A stretch of 5,375 bases of DNA. Origin: Pseudomonadota bacterium (GTDB lineage Bacteria > Pseudomonadota > Alphaproteobacteria > Sphingomonadales > Sphingomonadaceae). The notes under the pieces were generated by a model. The model saw only the letters and a list, made by a program, of their open reading frames with translations, was not told the origin of the DNA and made no database searches. Shown in pieces: positions 1-5,375 of this stretch. The DNA is taken from NCBI GenBank assembly GCA_023424275.1, contig JAFAED010000230.1:1-5375 (forward strand), given 5' to 3'. Every line of letters begins with the position of its first letter. Position 1 is the stretch's first letter. Position numbers and translations under genes: made by a program.

Positions 1-1191
1 CAGCATGGCGATCCGCGCGGCGCGGGGTTCGAGCATCAGCCATTTGTCCCACGGGAAGAGCGCGGGAAGCGGCAACAGCGCCGCCGCAGCGAGGATCAGG
101 ATCGGATGTTCATACACCCAGTCGAAGAGGAGCGGGGCGAACAACGCCGCGAACAGCCCGCCCAGGACGCCGCCGGCCGACATGACCAGATAGAAAAGCG
201 TCAGATGCTGCGTCGCAGGGCGCAGGTGATAGAGATAACCGTGCAGCGCCGTCGCCACGACGAACAGCATCGCCAGGCTGGCGAGCGCGATCGTCATCGA
301 TCCGCCGCCCGAACTGAGCAGTCCGAGCCCGCCGACCGCGAGCAGGACCACCGGCGCGATCAGCGTAATGATCTGTGTCGGCCGCTGCATCGTCGAAAAG
401 GCGATCACGAAGCTGAGCAGATAAAGCCCGAGCGGGAGCACCCAGAGCAAGGGCATCGCGACGATGTCGGTCGTGAGATGCGTCGTCGTCGACAGCATGA
501 GTCCCGACGGCACGGCGGCAATCAACAGCCAGTGAATCTGGCGGCGGAGCGTCGGGCGCGGTTCGTCGGTGGCGGCCGTATGCGCTTCAGCGCCGCCATG
601 CCAGCGTGCCGCAGCCGCCCCCGCGACGAGCAATAGGAGCAGCGCATAACCCGCAGTCCAGCCCCAGCTTTGCGCCACGAGCGGCAGCGTCGGCTCGACG
701 AGCGCAGGATAGCTGATCAGGCCCGCGAAACTGCCGAGGTTCGAGGCGGCGTAGAGATAATAGGGATCGCCGGCGCGCGCGTCGGCGGCGAACCAGCGCT
801 GCATCAACGGCGCCTGCGCCGAGACGACGAAGAAGACAGGGCCAATCGAGGCGAGCAGGAGCAAGGGAACCCATAGCGCCTCCTGCCCCGGCCCGGGCGG
901 CGCGATCTGGGCAATGCCGATCGGCAGCCAAAGCGCCGCGACGAGGAACAAGGCGAGGTGAATCGCCGCCTGTCGCCGCACGGTGAAGCGGCCGAGCCAA
1001 TGTGCATAGGCATAGCCGCCGAGCAGCAGCGCCTGATAGACGAGCATCGCGCTGTTCCACACCGCGGGCGCGCCGCCCAGCTTGGGCAGCACCATCCGCG
1101 CCACCATCGGCTGGACCTGGAACAACAGGAAACTGCCGACGAGGATCGTCAGCACGAACAGCCAGCGACGCGGCGATGCGATTGCGGTCAT
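1..1191 (-). CDS. Fused MFS/spermidine synthase family membrane protein, N-terminal part (C-terminus off the left edge)
   Basis: The reading frame is open for 397 codons to the window edge with no stop. It is very hydrophobic, with about 11 predicted membrane helices (roughly residues 10-30, 42-62, 76-96, 106-128, 176-196, 217-236, 243-266, 274-294, 297-320, 330-354, 361-381). Family hallmarks are FQVQPMVARMVLPKLGG with APAVWN and GGYAYAHW (24-65), PYYLYAASNLGSF (143-155), a TTTHLTTDI...LLWVLPLGLYLLSF block (235-261) and SAGGVLGGLFAALFAPLLF (338-356). These match proteins annotated as fused MFS/spermidine synthase, where a membrane domain precedes an aminopropyltransferase-like SAM-binding domain. 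That second domain would lie outside the window, so enzymatic activity cannot be judged; the substrate of the family is not established. The start at 1191 is chosen because it forms an ATGA overlap with the preceding acetyltransferase gene and has GGGGGA just upstream; an in-frame ATG at 1203 has no ribosome binding site. It is the last visible gene of the hemB cluster. Confidence 0.87.
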   Translation of the reverse strand, partial: MTAIASPRRWLFVLTILVGSFLLFQVQPMVARMVLPKLGGAPAVWNSAMLVYQALLLGGYAYAHWLGRFTVRRQAAIHLALFLVAALWLPIGIAQIAPPGPGQEALWVPLLLLASIGPVFFVVSAQAPLMQRWFAADARAGDPYYLYAASNLGSFAGLISYPALVEPTLPLVAQSWGWTAGYALLLLLVAGAAAARWHGGAEAHTAATDEPRPTLRRQIHWLLIAAVPSGLMLSTTTHLTTDIVAMPLLWVLPLGLYLLSFVIAFSTMQRPTQIITLIAPVVLLAVGGLGLLSSGGGSMTIALASLAMLFVVATALHGYLYHLRPATQHLTLFYLVMSAGGVLGGLFAALFAPLLFDWVYEHPILILAAAALLPLPALFPWDKWLMLEPRAARIAML

Positions 1192-1730
1192 GCGGTCCCC
1201 CATACCGAACGTGACAGTGAATACGTAACATGCGGACGAAGCGGATCGCTTTCATCCAGCTTTGGGTGATCGAAATCGAGCCCGGCTCGATATTCCATGC
1301 CCAGCCGCTCCATCACCGCGCGGCTGCGAACATTGCCCTGCCAGGTGATCGCCCAGATCGCATCGTCGGCCAGATGGGTAAAGCTCCACGCTGCGGCGCC
1401 CCGCGCCGCCTCGCTCGCATAGCCCGCGCCCCAGGCGTCGCGCGCAAGGCGCCAGCCGATCTCGGCCTTGCCTGCGACCGGCCCCGCCGTCCCGCGGATC
1501 ACGCCGCACCAGCCGATGAGCCGCGCGTCCTGCTTGCGCTCCAGCGCCCAGAATGTGTGGCCCTGTTCGGCTTCGATCCCGCGGACGCGTTCGACCAGCG
1601 CGGCCGTTTCGGCCATGTCGAGCGGCCGGCCCAGCGTCGCCATGACGTCGGGGTCGCTGCAAATCCGCTGGAAGGGCGCGATGTCTTCGTCACGCCACGA
1701 CCGCATGACCAGCCGCTCGGTCTCGATCAT
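1188..1730 (-). CDS. GNAT family N-acetyltransferase, RimJ/RimL type
   Basis: This 180-residue protein is a complete single-domain GNAT enzyme, which transfers the acetyl group of acetyl-CoA to an amine. It opens with the typical IETERLVMRSWRDEDIAPF (2-20) of the RimJ/RimL-like (Acetyltransf_3) branch. It continues with a W-A-L-E strand (61-64), IGWCGVI (72-78) and the acetyl-CoA pyrophosphate loop in EIGWRLARDAWGAGYASEA (90-108). The GNVRSRAVMERLGM segment (132-145) carries the conserved Asn and the helix that ends the cofactor site. The length is normal for the family. The acceptor could be a protein N-terminus, a small molecule or an antibiotic; the sequence does not decide. Its ATG overlaps the hemB stop by 4 bp (ATGA), and its own stop overlaps the next ATG in the same way, so it is an internal operon gene. 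A GAGG 11 nt upstream of the ATG, inside hemB, is only a weak ribosome binding site, which fits coupling to hemB translation. Confidence 0.93.
   Translation of the reverse strand: MIETERLVMRSWRDEDIAPFQRICSDPDVMATLGRPLDMAETAALVERVRGIEAEQGHTFWALERKQDARLIGWCGVIRGTAGPVAGKAEIGWRLARDAWGAGYASEAARGAAAWSFTHLADDAIWAITWQGNVRSRAVMERLGMEYRAGLDFDHPKLDESDPLRPHVTYSLSRSVWGTA
1196..1201 (-). promoter_or_regulatory. Ribosome binding site deciding the start of the membrane protein gene
   Basis: GGGGGA lies four bases before ATG 1191, within the end of the acetyltransferase gene. It overlaps the alternative in-frame ATG at 1203, which therefore cannot use it; this and the ATGA overlap favour 1191. Confidence 0.45.
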
Positions 1731-2725
1731 GCGCCGAGCAGCCTCGCGGCGTGCAAGGCATGATAGCTGAGCACCCCCGACGCCCCCGCGCGGCGGAAGG
1801 CGAGCAGCGTTTCGAGCACGAGCGCGTCGCGGTCGCCCGCGCCTGCCGCAGCAGCGGCCTCGATCATCGCATATTCGCCCGACACCTGATACGCATAGAC
1901 GGGCACCGCGAAATTATCCTTCACCGCGCGCACGATATCGAGATAGGGCAGCCCCGGCTTCACCATCACGCTGTCGGCGCCTTCGGCAAGATCCTGCGCA
2001 ACCTCGCGCAACGCTTCCTCGCTGTTCGCGGGGTCCATCTGATAGGTTTTCTTGTCGCCCTTGAGCAGCCCGCGCGAGCCGACCGCGTCGCGGAACGGGC
2101 CGTAGAAGGCCGAGGCATATTTGGCGGCATAGCTCATGATCTGGACATGGCCGAACCCTTCGGCCTCCAGCGCCTGCCGGATCGCGCCGATGCGGCCGTC
2201 CATCATGTCGCTGGGCGCGATGATGTCGGCGCCGGCGCGCGCCTGGTTGAGCGCCTGCCCGACGAGTACCTCGACCGTTTCGTCGTTGAGCACATAGCCC
2301 GCATCGTCGATCAACCCGTCCTGCCCGTGGCTGGTATAGGGGTCGAGCGCGACGTCGGTGAGGATGCCGATATCGTCGCCGAGCGCCTGCTTGATCGCCG
2401 CGACCCCGCGACACATGAGGTTATCGGGGTTGAGCGCCTCGGCGCCATCGGCGCTGCGCCGGTCGGGCTGCGTATAGGGAAAGAGCGCAAGGCACGGGAT
2501 GCCTGCGGAGACCGCCTCCTTCGCGCGCTCGACGAGCAGGTCGACCGACCAGCGCGAGACGCCTGGCAGGCTCGCGATCGGCTCTTCGACGCCCGATCCG
2601 TCGGCGACGAACAGCGGCCAGATGAGGTTCGCGGGCGATAGCTGGGTTTCGCGCACCATTGCGCGACTCCAGCCGGTGCGGCGGGTGCGGCGTAGGCGAA
2701 GGTCGGGGAAAGCGGCTTGGGTCAT
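1727..2725 (-). CDS. hemB: Porphobilinogen synthase (delta-aminolevulinic acid dehydratase)
   Basis: The protein has 332 residues, the usual HemB length. The enzyme condenses two 5-aminolevulinate molecules to porphobilinogen in the cytoplasm, the second step after ALA in heme and tetrapyrrole synthesis. The two active-site lysines are visible: Lys202 in MSYAAKYASAFYGPFRDA and the Schiff-base Lys256 in the family signature GADSVMVKPGLPYLD (249-263). The metal-site segment reads DVALDPYTSHGQDG (124-137). It lacks the three cysteines of zinc-dependent enzymes (DVCLCEYTSHGHCG type) and matches the Asp-rich magnesium-type form known from Pseudomonas aeruginosa and many alphaproteobacteria. The N-terminal arm RLRRTRRTGWSRAMVRET (10-27) is typical and is used in octamer assembly. 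The start at 2725 gives the expected N-terminus; no strong Shine-Dalgarno is seen. The gene lies 60 bp after the M23 peptidase and overlaps the acetyltransferase gene by 4 bp. Confidence 0.97.
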   Translation of the reverse strand: MTQAAFPDLRLRRTRRTGWSRAMVRETQLSPANLIWPLFVADGSGVEEPIASLPGVSRWSVDLLVERAKEAVSAGIPCLALFPYTQPDRRSADGAEALNPDNLMCRGVAAIKQALGDDIGILTDVALDPYTSHGQDGLIDDAGYVLNDETVEVLVGQALNQARAGADIIAPSDMMDGRIGAIRQALEAEGFGHVQIMSYAAKYASAFYGPFRDAVGSRGLLKGDKKTYQMDPANSEEALREVAQDLAEGADSVMVKPGLPYLDIVRAVKDNFAVPVYAYQVSGEYAMIEAAAAAGAGDRDALVLETLLAFRRAGASGVLSYHALHAARLLGA

Positions 2726-2785
2726 GCGCGGTGCATAGCGGTGCTTGGCGGCGGGGCAAATGGATATTGCCGCTTTGGTTCGGGG

Positions 2786-4360
2786 TCAGATCCCGCCCTC
2801 GGCGCGTTTCGATGCGACATCGGCGAGGCTGCCGAGCTTTGGCCCCTCGACCTGTTTCGGCGCGATCGGGGTCAGTGCCGCGCCCGGCGCGATCGACGTC
2901 AACGCCCGTATGCGCGCGCGAAAATCGGCGAGCGCCTTGCCTTCGAGCAGCGCGCGGGTGACGAAGGTCACCGACGCCGGATTGACCGCGCGGCCATTGC
3001 GATAGAGTTCATAGTGCAGGTGCGGGCCGGTAGAGAGGCCGGTCGAACCGATATAGCCGATCACCTGCCCACGGTTGACGCGCTGGCCGGGGCGCACCGC
3101 GATGCGGCTCATATGACCATAGCCGGTGCCGAGGCCATTGCCGTGGTTGAGCTTCACATAATTGCCGAAGCCGCCGGTTCGCCCGGCGATCGTCACGATG
3201 CCGTCGGTGACGGCATAAATCGGCGCGCCATAGCCGCCGCCGAAGTCCATGCCGCTGTGCATGCGCTTGTAACCGAGGATCGGGTGGCGCCGCATGCCGA
3301 AGGTCGACGTCACGCGCCCGTTGGTGGGCCGCGCCATGCCGCCGCGCTGTTCGCCGACGCCCGACGCCTCGAACCATTGCACGCGGCCGTCGACATTCCA
3401 TTCGAGCATCGAAAGCTTGGGTTTTCCGCCGCGGATCAGCCCGGCGTAGAGCAATTTGCCCGTCTCGCTCTCGCCCGTTTCGGCGCGGCGATAATCGACG
3501 ATGATGTCGAATTCGTCACCGGCGCGAATGTCGCTGCCGACCGAAATCTGCCTGCCGATGACGCGCAGATAGGACTGGATCGCTTGCGCAGGCGCCCCGG
3601 CGGCACGCGCCGAGCGATACAGGCTGTCGCCGACCCTTCCCCGAATACGCAGCGGCGTCGTGTCGACCGCGATCGGGATGCGCCGCATCACGAGCTGGCC
3701 GCCCTGCCGCTCCATCTCGATGCGCAGGTCAAAGCGCGCGCGCATCGCGAGCGCCTCGACCGGGCGCGGCATGGTGCGCGCGGCGCGGCGGCCGAGGATC
3801 AGGTCGATGCGCGTGCCCGGCGCGATATCGGCGAGCGGGACCGCGCCCGACACCTGGTTTGCCAGCGCCTGCGCCTCGCTGCTGCCCACACCCGAGCGTT
3901 CGAGCAGGCGTGCGAAGCTGTCGCCGCTGCCCAAGGTGGCGGTGAGTTCGATCTGCGGGCGTTCGGGGGTTTGCGTCAGCGGACGCACTGCATCGGTTGC
4001 CGCCATATGCCGCCCGGTGTCACCGCCCAGCGCGAGCGGGACGATCATCTGCGCCCGCGCTTCGTTGAAATCGGTTGCGCCGAGTGCCGGGGCGCCACCG
4101 GCGGCGAGCGGCTGGATTCCGGGGAAAGTGGCGATCGCCGTCCCGCAAAGCAGGGTTAATGTCGCAAGGCCGCGCCACCATTCGGCCGAACCGATATTGT
4201 CGCCAAGGTCGGGAACGAGATCGAGCTGCGCCAGCCGGTCGCGCCAGCCAAGCTGCGGTTCGGCGTCGGAATCGGCGCGCCGCAGCGGGATCGCTTGCGA
4301 CATCGTGAGCGCAGCCGCATTGCCGGACATGCCCGCGATGGGTTCGTGACGCTGAAACAA
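2786..4360 (-). CDS. Membrane-anchored M23 family murein metallopeptidase (MepM-like)
   Basis: From the proposed TTG start this is a 524-residue protein: a cytoplasmic tail of about 60 residues, one membrane segment (about 63-81, WWRGLATLTLLCGTAIATF), and a large periplasmic part. Residues about 140-190 (LGSGDSFARLLERSGV...) resemble the LysM-like/OapA region of MepM-type endopeptidases, and 225-330 the Csd3-like second domain. The C-terminal peptidase_M23 domain spans about 345-465. All metal and catalytic residues are present: His368 and Asp372 (HSGMD), His416 (YGHMS), and His447 and His449 (GPHLHYE). It probably cuts peptide cross-links in peptidoglycan, making room for new wall. The start is uncertain. 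TTG at 4360 has GGGGG seven bases upstream and gives MFQRHEP; ATG at 4330 (514 aa) or 4303 (505 aa) are alternatives. An upstream in-frame ATG at 4519 would run through the promoter region and is unlikely. A CtrA-type box lies 84 bp upstream. A non-endopeptidase cell-wall role, such as LytM-type activation of amidases, is unlikely because the active site is intact. Confidence 0.93.
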   Translation of the reverse strand: MFQRHEPIAGMSGNAAALTMSQAIPLRRADSDAEPQLGWRDRLAQLDLVPDLGDNIGSAEWWRGLATLTLLCGTAIATFPGIQPLAAGGAPALGATDFNEARAQMIVPLALGGDTGRHMAATDAVRPLTQTPERPQIELTATLGSGDSFARLLERSGVGSSEAQALANQVSGAVPLADIAPGTRIDLILGRRAARTMPRPVEALAMRARFDLRIEMERQGGQLVMRRIPIAVDTTPLRIRGRVGDSLYRSARAAGAPAQAIQSYLRVIGRQISVGSDIRAGDEFDIIVDYRRAETGESETGKLLYAGLIRGGKPKLSMLEWNVDGRVQWFEASGVGEQRGGMARPTNGRVTSTFGMRRHPILGYKRMHSGMDFGGGYGAPIYAVTDGIVTIAGRTGGFGNYVKLNHGNGLGTGYGHMSRIAVRPGQRVNRGQVIGYIGSTGLSTGPHLHYELYRNGRAVNPASVTFVTRALLEGKALADFRARIRALTSIAPGAALTPIAPKQVEGPKLGSLADVASKRAEGGI

Positions 4361-4367
4361 ATTGCAA

Positions 4368-4372
4368 CCCCC
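4368..4372 (-). promoter_or_regulatory. Ribosome binding site supporting the TTG start of the peptidase gene
   Basis: On the minus strand GAGCGGGGG ends seven bases before TTG 4360. The in-frame ATG codons at 4330 and 4303 have nothing comparable upstream, so this G-rich tract is the main argument for the TTG start. Confidence 0.45.
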
Positions 4373-4375
4373 GCT

Positions 4376-4404
4376 CGGCCGCCAAAACCCGTTACCCGGC
4401 CGCC
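4376..4404. repeat. 8-bp direct repeat in the leader of the peptidase gene
   Basis: CGGCCGCC occurs at 4376-4383 and again at 4397-4404, a period of 21 bp (two helical turns). Both copies lie in the presumed untranslated leader of the peptidase gene, just upstream of its ribosome binding site. In a GC-rich genome this short repeat could be chance. Confidence 0.4.
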
Positions 4405-4426
4405 GAATGATGTTTTCGAGGCGTTG

Positions 4427-4453
4427 TCTGTAAAGAAAGGTCGTTAAAGTCAA
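4427..4453 (-). promoter_or_regulatory. Possible promoter of the M23 peptidase gene
   Basis: TTGACT (minus strand, 4453-4448) is a five-of-six match to the sigma-70 -35 box. The best nearby -10 is TACAGA (4432-4427), which is weak (three of six) and only 15 bp away. A poor -10 and spacing is common in promoters that need an activator, and the -35 lies inside the CtrA-type box. The start site would be about 60 bases before the TTG codon. The exact elements are uncertain. Confidence 0.3.
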
Positions 4454-4458
4454 TTTAA
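4444..4458 (-). promoter_or_regulatory. Candidate CtrA binding site, TTAA-N7-TTAAC
   Basis: On the minus strand the sequence reads TTAA, seven bases (ATTGACT), TTAA, followed by C at 4443. This is an exact match to the consensus of CtrA, the cell-cycle response regulator of alphaproteobacteria. The directional final C points towards the peptidase gene, whose start lies 84 bp downstream. The seven-base spacer itself contains TTGACT, a good -35 hexamer, so bound CtrA would sit on the promoter. The site is in non-coding DNA between divergent genes, where a regulator is expected. Function is inferred from the motif and position only. Confidence 0.55.
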
Positions 4459-4462
4459 TGGC

Positions 4463-4492
4463 CGCCTTGCCGCAGTGCGTTGCGGCAAGGCG
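4463..4492. repeat. Perfect 12-bp inverted repeat with 6-nt spacer
   Basis: Arms CGCCTTGCCGCA (4463-4474) and TGCGGCAAGGCG (4481-4492) are exact reverse complements separated by GTGCGT. It lies in the divergent intergenic region, 4 bp from the CtrA-type box and 14 bp before the TATTAT element. It has no T-run on either side, and neither neighbouring gene ends here, so a terminator role is unlikely. An operator for a dimeric regulator, or a hairpin in an unseen transcript, fits better. Confidence 0.7.
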
Positions 4493-4506
4493 TGGCGAGC
4501 TTGGGA

Positions 4507-4512
4507 TATTAT
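4507..4512 (+). promoter_or_regulatory. Candidate -10 element for the helicase gene
   Basis: TATTAT matches TATAAT at five of six positions and stands out in a GC-rich genome. It would start a transcript near 4519, giving a leader of about 87 bases before ATG 4606. No good -35 is present at 16-18 bp; the expected place falls on the right arm of the inverted repeat at 4463-4492, so that repeat could serve as an operator for this promoter. Confidence 0.35.
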
Positions 4513-4605
4513 GCAACACTGCGCTAAAAATCGGCCTTTGCCTTGCCTTTCGACGATCGGTTGTTGCGCGTGGCTTCCGCGCATGCCAGCGTGTCGATCA
4601 AGAAA

Positions 4606-5375
4606 ATGACCTCTTCCTCTTCCCAGCCGGTCAAGGCTGTCCTTGGCCCCACCAACACCGGCAAAACCCATTTGGCGGTCGAGCGCCTGACCGCCCGATC
4701 GAGCGGCATGATCGGCTTTCCGCTGCGCCTGCTGGCGCGCGAGGTTTACGACCGCGTCGTCGCGATCAAGGGCCCGGCCGAGGTCGGGCTGATCACCGGC
4801 GAAGAGCGAATCATGCCCCCCGATGCGCGCTACCTGCTCGGCACGATGGAAGCGCTGCCGGTCGAACGCGACGTCGCCTTTGTCGGGATCGACGAAGCGC
4901 AGCTGGGCGCCGACCCCGAGCGCGGCCACGTCTTTACCGACCGGCTGCTGCGCGCCCGCGGGCGTGAGGAAACGATGATCCTGGGGTCCGCGAGCCTTCG
5001 CGGGCTTGTGAAGAATCTGGTCCCCGAGGCTGAGATCATCACCCGGCCGCGCTTTTCGACGCTGAGCTATGCCGGTTCGTCGAAGCTGTCGCGCCTGCCC
5101 AAACGATCGGCGATCGTCGCCTTTTCGGCCGAAGAGGTTTATGCGATCGCCGAAATGCTGCGCCGTTTTTCGGGCGGTGCCGCGGTCGTGATGGGCGCGC
5201 TCAGCCCCAAGACGCGCAATGCCCAGGTCGCGATGTTCGAAGCGGGCGAGGTCGATTATCTCGTCGCCACCGATGCGATCGGCATGGGGCTGAACCTCGA
5301 CATCGACCATGTGGCCTTTTCCGCCACGGCGAAATTCGACGGGCGTCGGATGCGCCCGCTCTTCCCCTACGAGAT
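4606..5375 (+). CDS. SUV3-like superfamily 2 helicase-related protein, N-terminal 256 residues (runs off the right edge)
   Basis: The frame is open to the window edge. It starts almost directly with an NTPase core: Walker A GPTNTGKT (14-21), PLRLLAREVYDR (39-50, motif Ia region), GLITGEER (61-68), Walker B as IDEAQ (95-99), and motif III as GSAS (127-130). The second RecA-like domain begins near 168 and includes VVMGALSPKTRNAQVAMFEAGEVDYLVATDAIGMGLNLDIDHVAF (194-238), holding motifs IV-V. The GPTNTGKTH and ATDAIGMGLNL forms are characteristic of SUV3, the mitochondrial degradosome RNA helicase, and its alphaproteobacterial relatives; an RNA helicase role in RNA decay or processing is inferred from that. 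Motif VI and the C-terminal domain lie outside the window. ATG 4606 is chosen because the Walker A follows at the usual distance. No clear ribosome binding site precedes it, and GTG codons at 4591 and 4570 are in-frame alternatives; the frame is closed by TAA at 4525. It is divergent from the peptidase gene. Confidence 0.9.
   Translation, partial: MTSSSSQPVKAVLGPTNTGKTHLAVERLTARSSGMIGFPLRLLAREVYDRVVAIKGPAEVGLITGEERIMPPDARYLLGTMEALPVERDVAFVGIDEAQLGADPERGHVFTDRLLRARGREETMILGSASLRGLVKNLVPEAEIITRPRFSTLSYAGSSKLSRLPKRSAIVAFSAEEVYAIAEMLRRFSGGAAVVMGALSPKTRNAQVAMFEAGEVDYLVATDAIGMGLNLDIDHVAFSATAKFDGRRMRPLFPYE

Noticed and set aside
106..636. Plus-strand open frame of 176 codons at the left end
   Set aside because: It is Arg/Glu/Gln-rich antisense of the multi-helix membrane protein, whose family motifs are clear on the minus strand.
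1751..2641. Plus-strand open frame of 296 codons opposite hemB
   Set aside because: It is antisense to hemB, which is unambiguous; the frame has no recognisable domain.
2755..2771. Weak inverted repeat GGCAA-N7-TTGCC between the peptidase and hemB genes
   Set aside because: The stem is only 5 bp and is broken by a G-G mismatch, with no T-run after it on the minus strand; it is too weak to call a terminator or operator.
2717..4159. Long plus-strand open frame (480 codons) opposite the peptidase and hemB genes
   Set aside because: Its protein is rich in Arg, Ala, His and Asp with no recognisable domain, as expected for the antisense of a GC-rich gene. The minus strand here encodes two proteins with complete active sites.
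4463..4492. Inverted repeat as a rho-independent terminator
   Set aside because: No T-run follows on either strand, and both flanking genes point away from it, so there is nothing to terminate.
4361..4519. N-terminal extension of the peptidase to ATG 4519
   Set aside because: It would add 53 residues without family resemblance and turn the CtrA-type box, the candidate promoter and the 12-bp inverted repeat into coding sequence. The TTG at 4360 has a much better ribosome binding site.
4450..5310. Minus-strand open frame of 286 codons over the helicase gene and the intergenic region
   Set aside because: It is antisense to an obvious helicase with all motifs in order. The predicted protein has no family features and is a composition artefact.

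Overview
The window looks like chromosomal DNA of a GC-rich alphaproteobacterium, most likely Sphingomonadales (Sphingopyxis-like). This is an inference from the strong G/C third-position bias, the magnesium-type HemB, the SUV3-like helicase, the sphingomonad-style M23 peptidase and a TTAA-N7-TTAAC CtrA-type box. No rRNA, tRNA, CRISPR array, insertion sequence or phage gene was seen. Base composition and codon use look even throughout, so I see no sign of recent transfer.

Layout. Four genes occupy the minus strand from about 4360 down to the left edge, in transcription order: an M23 murein peptidase with an N-terminal membrane anchor (4360-2786); hemB, porphobilinogen synthase (2725-1727); a RimJ/RimL-like GNAT acetyltransferase (1730-1188); and the membrane half of a 'fused MFS/spermidine synthase' family protein (1191 to beyond base 1). 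The hemB/GNAT and GNAT/membrane-protein junctions are both 4-bp ATGA overlaps, so these three genes are almost certainly co-transcribed and probably translationally coupled. The peptidase lies 60 bp upstream of hemB on the same strand and may belong to the same transcript. On the plus strand, a SUV3-like superfamily 2 RNA helicase begins near 4606 and runs off the right edge.

The only sizeable non-coding stretch is the 245-bp divergent region 4361-4605. It is relatively AT-rich in its centre and carries the most interesting signals: a perfect CtrA-type box oriented towards the peptidase gene, a perfect 12-bp inverted repeat with a 6-nt loop, a TATTAT candidate -10 for the helicase gene, and an 8-bp direct repeat with 21-bp spacing in the peptidase leader. 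If the CtrA box works, the peptidase (and possibly the heme gene behind it) would be under cell-cycle control, which suits an enzyme that cuts peptidoglycan during growth or division.

The genes belong to known families and I see no convincing undescribed system. The points worth following up are the regulatory architecture of the divergent region, the unusual TTG start of the peptidase, and the tight coupling of a heme gene to two genes of unknown substrate.
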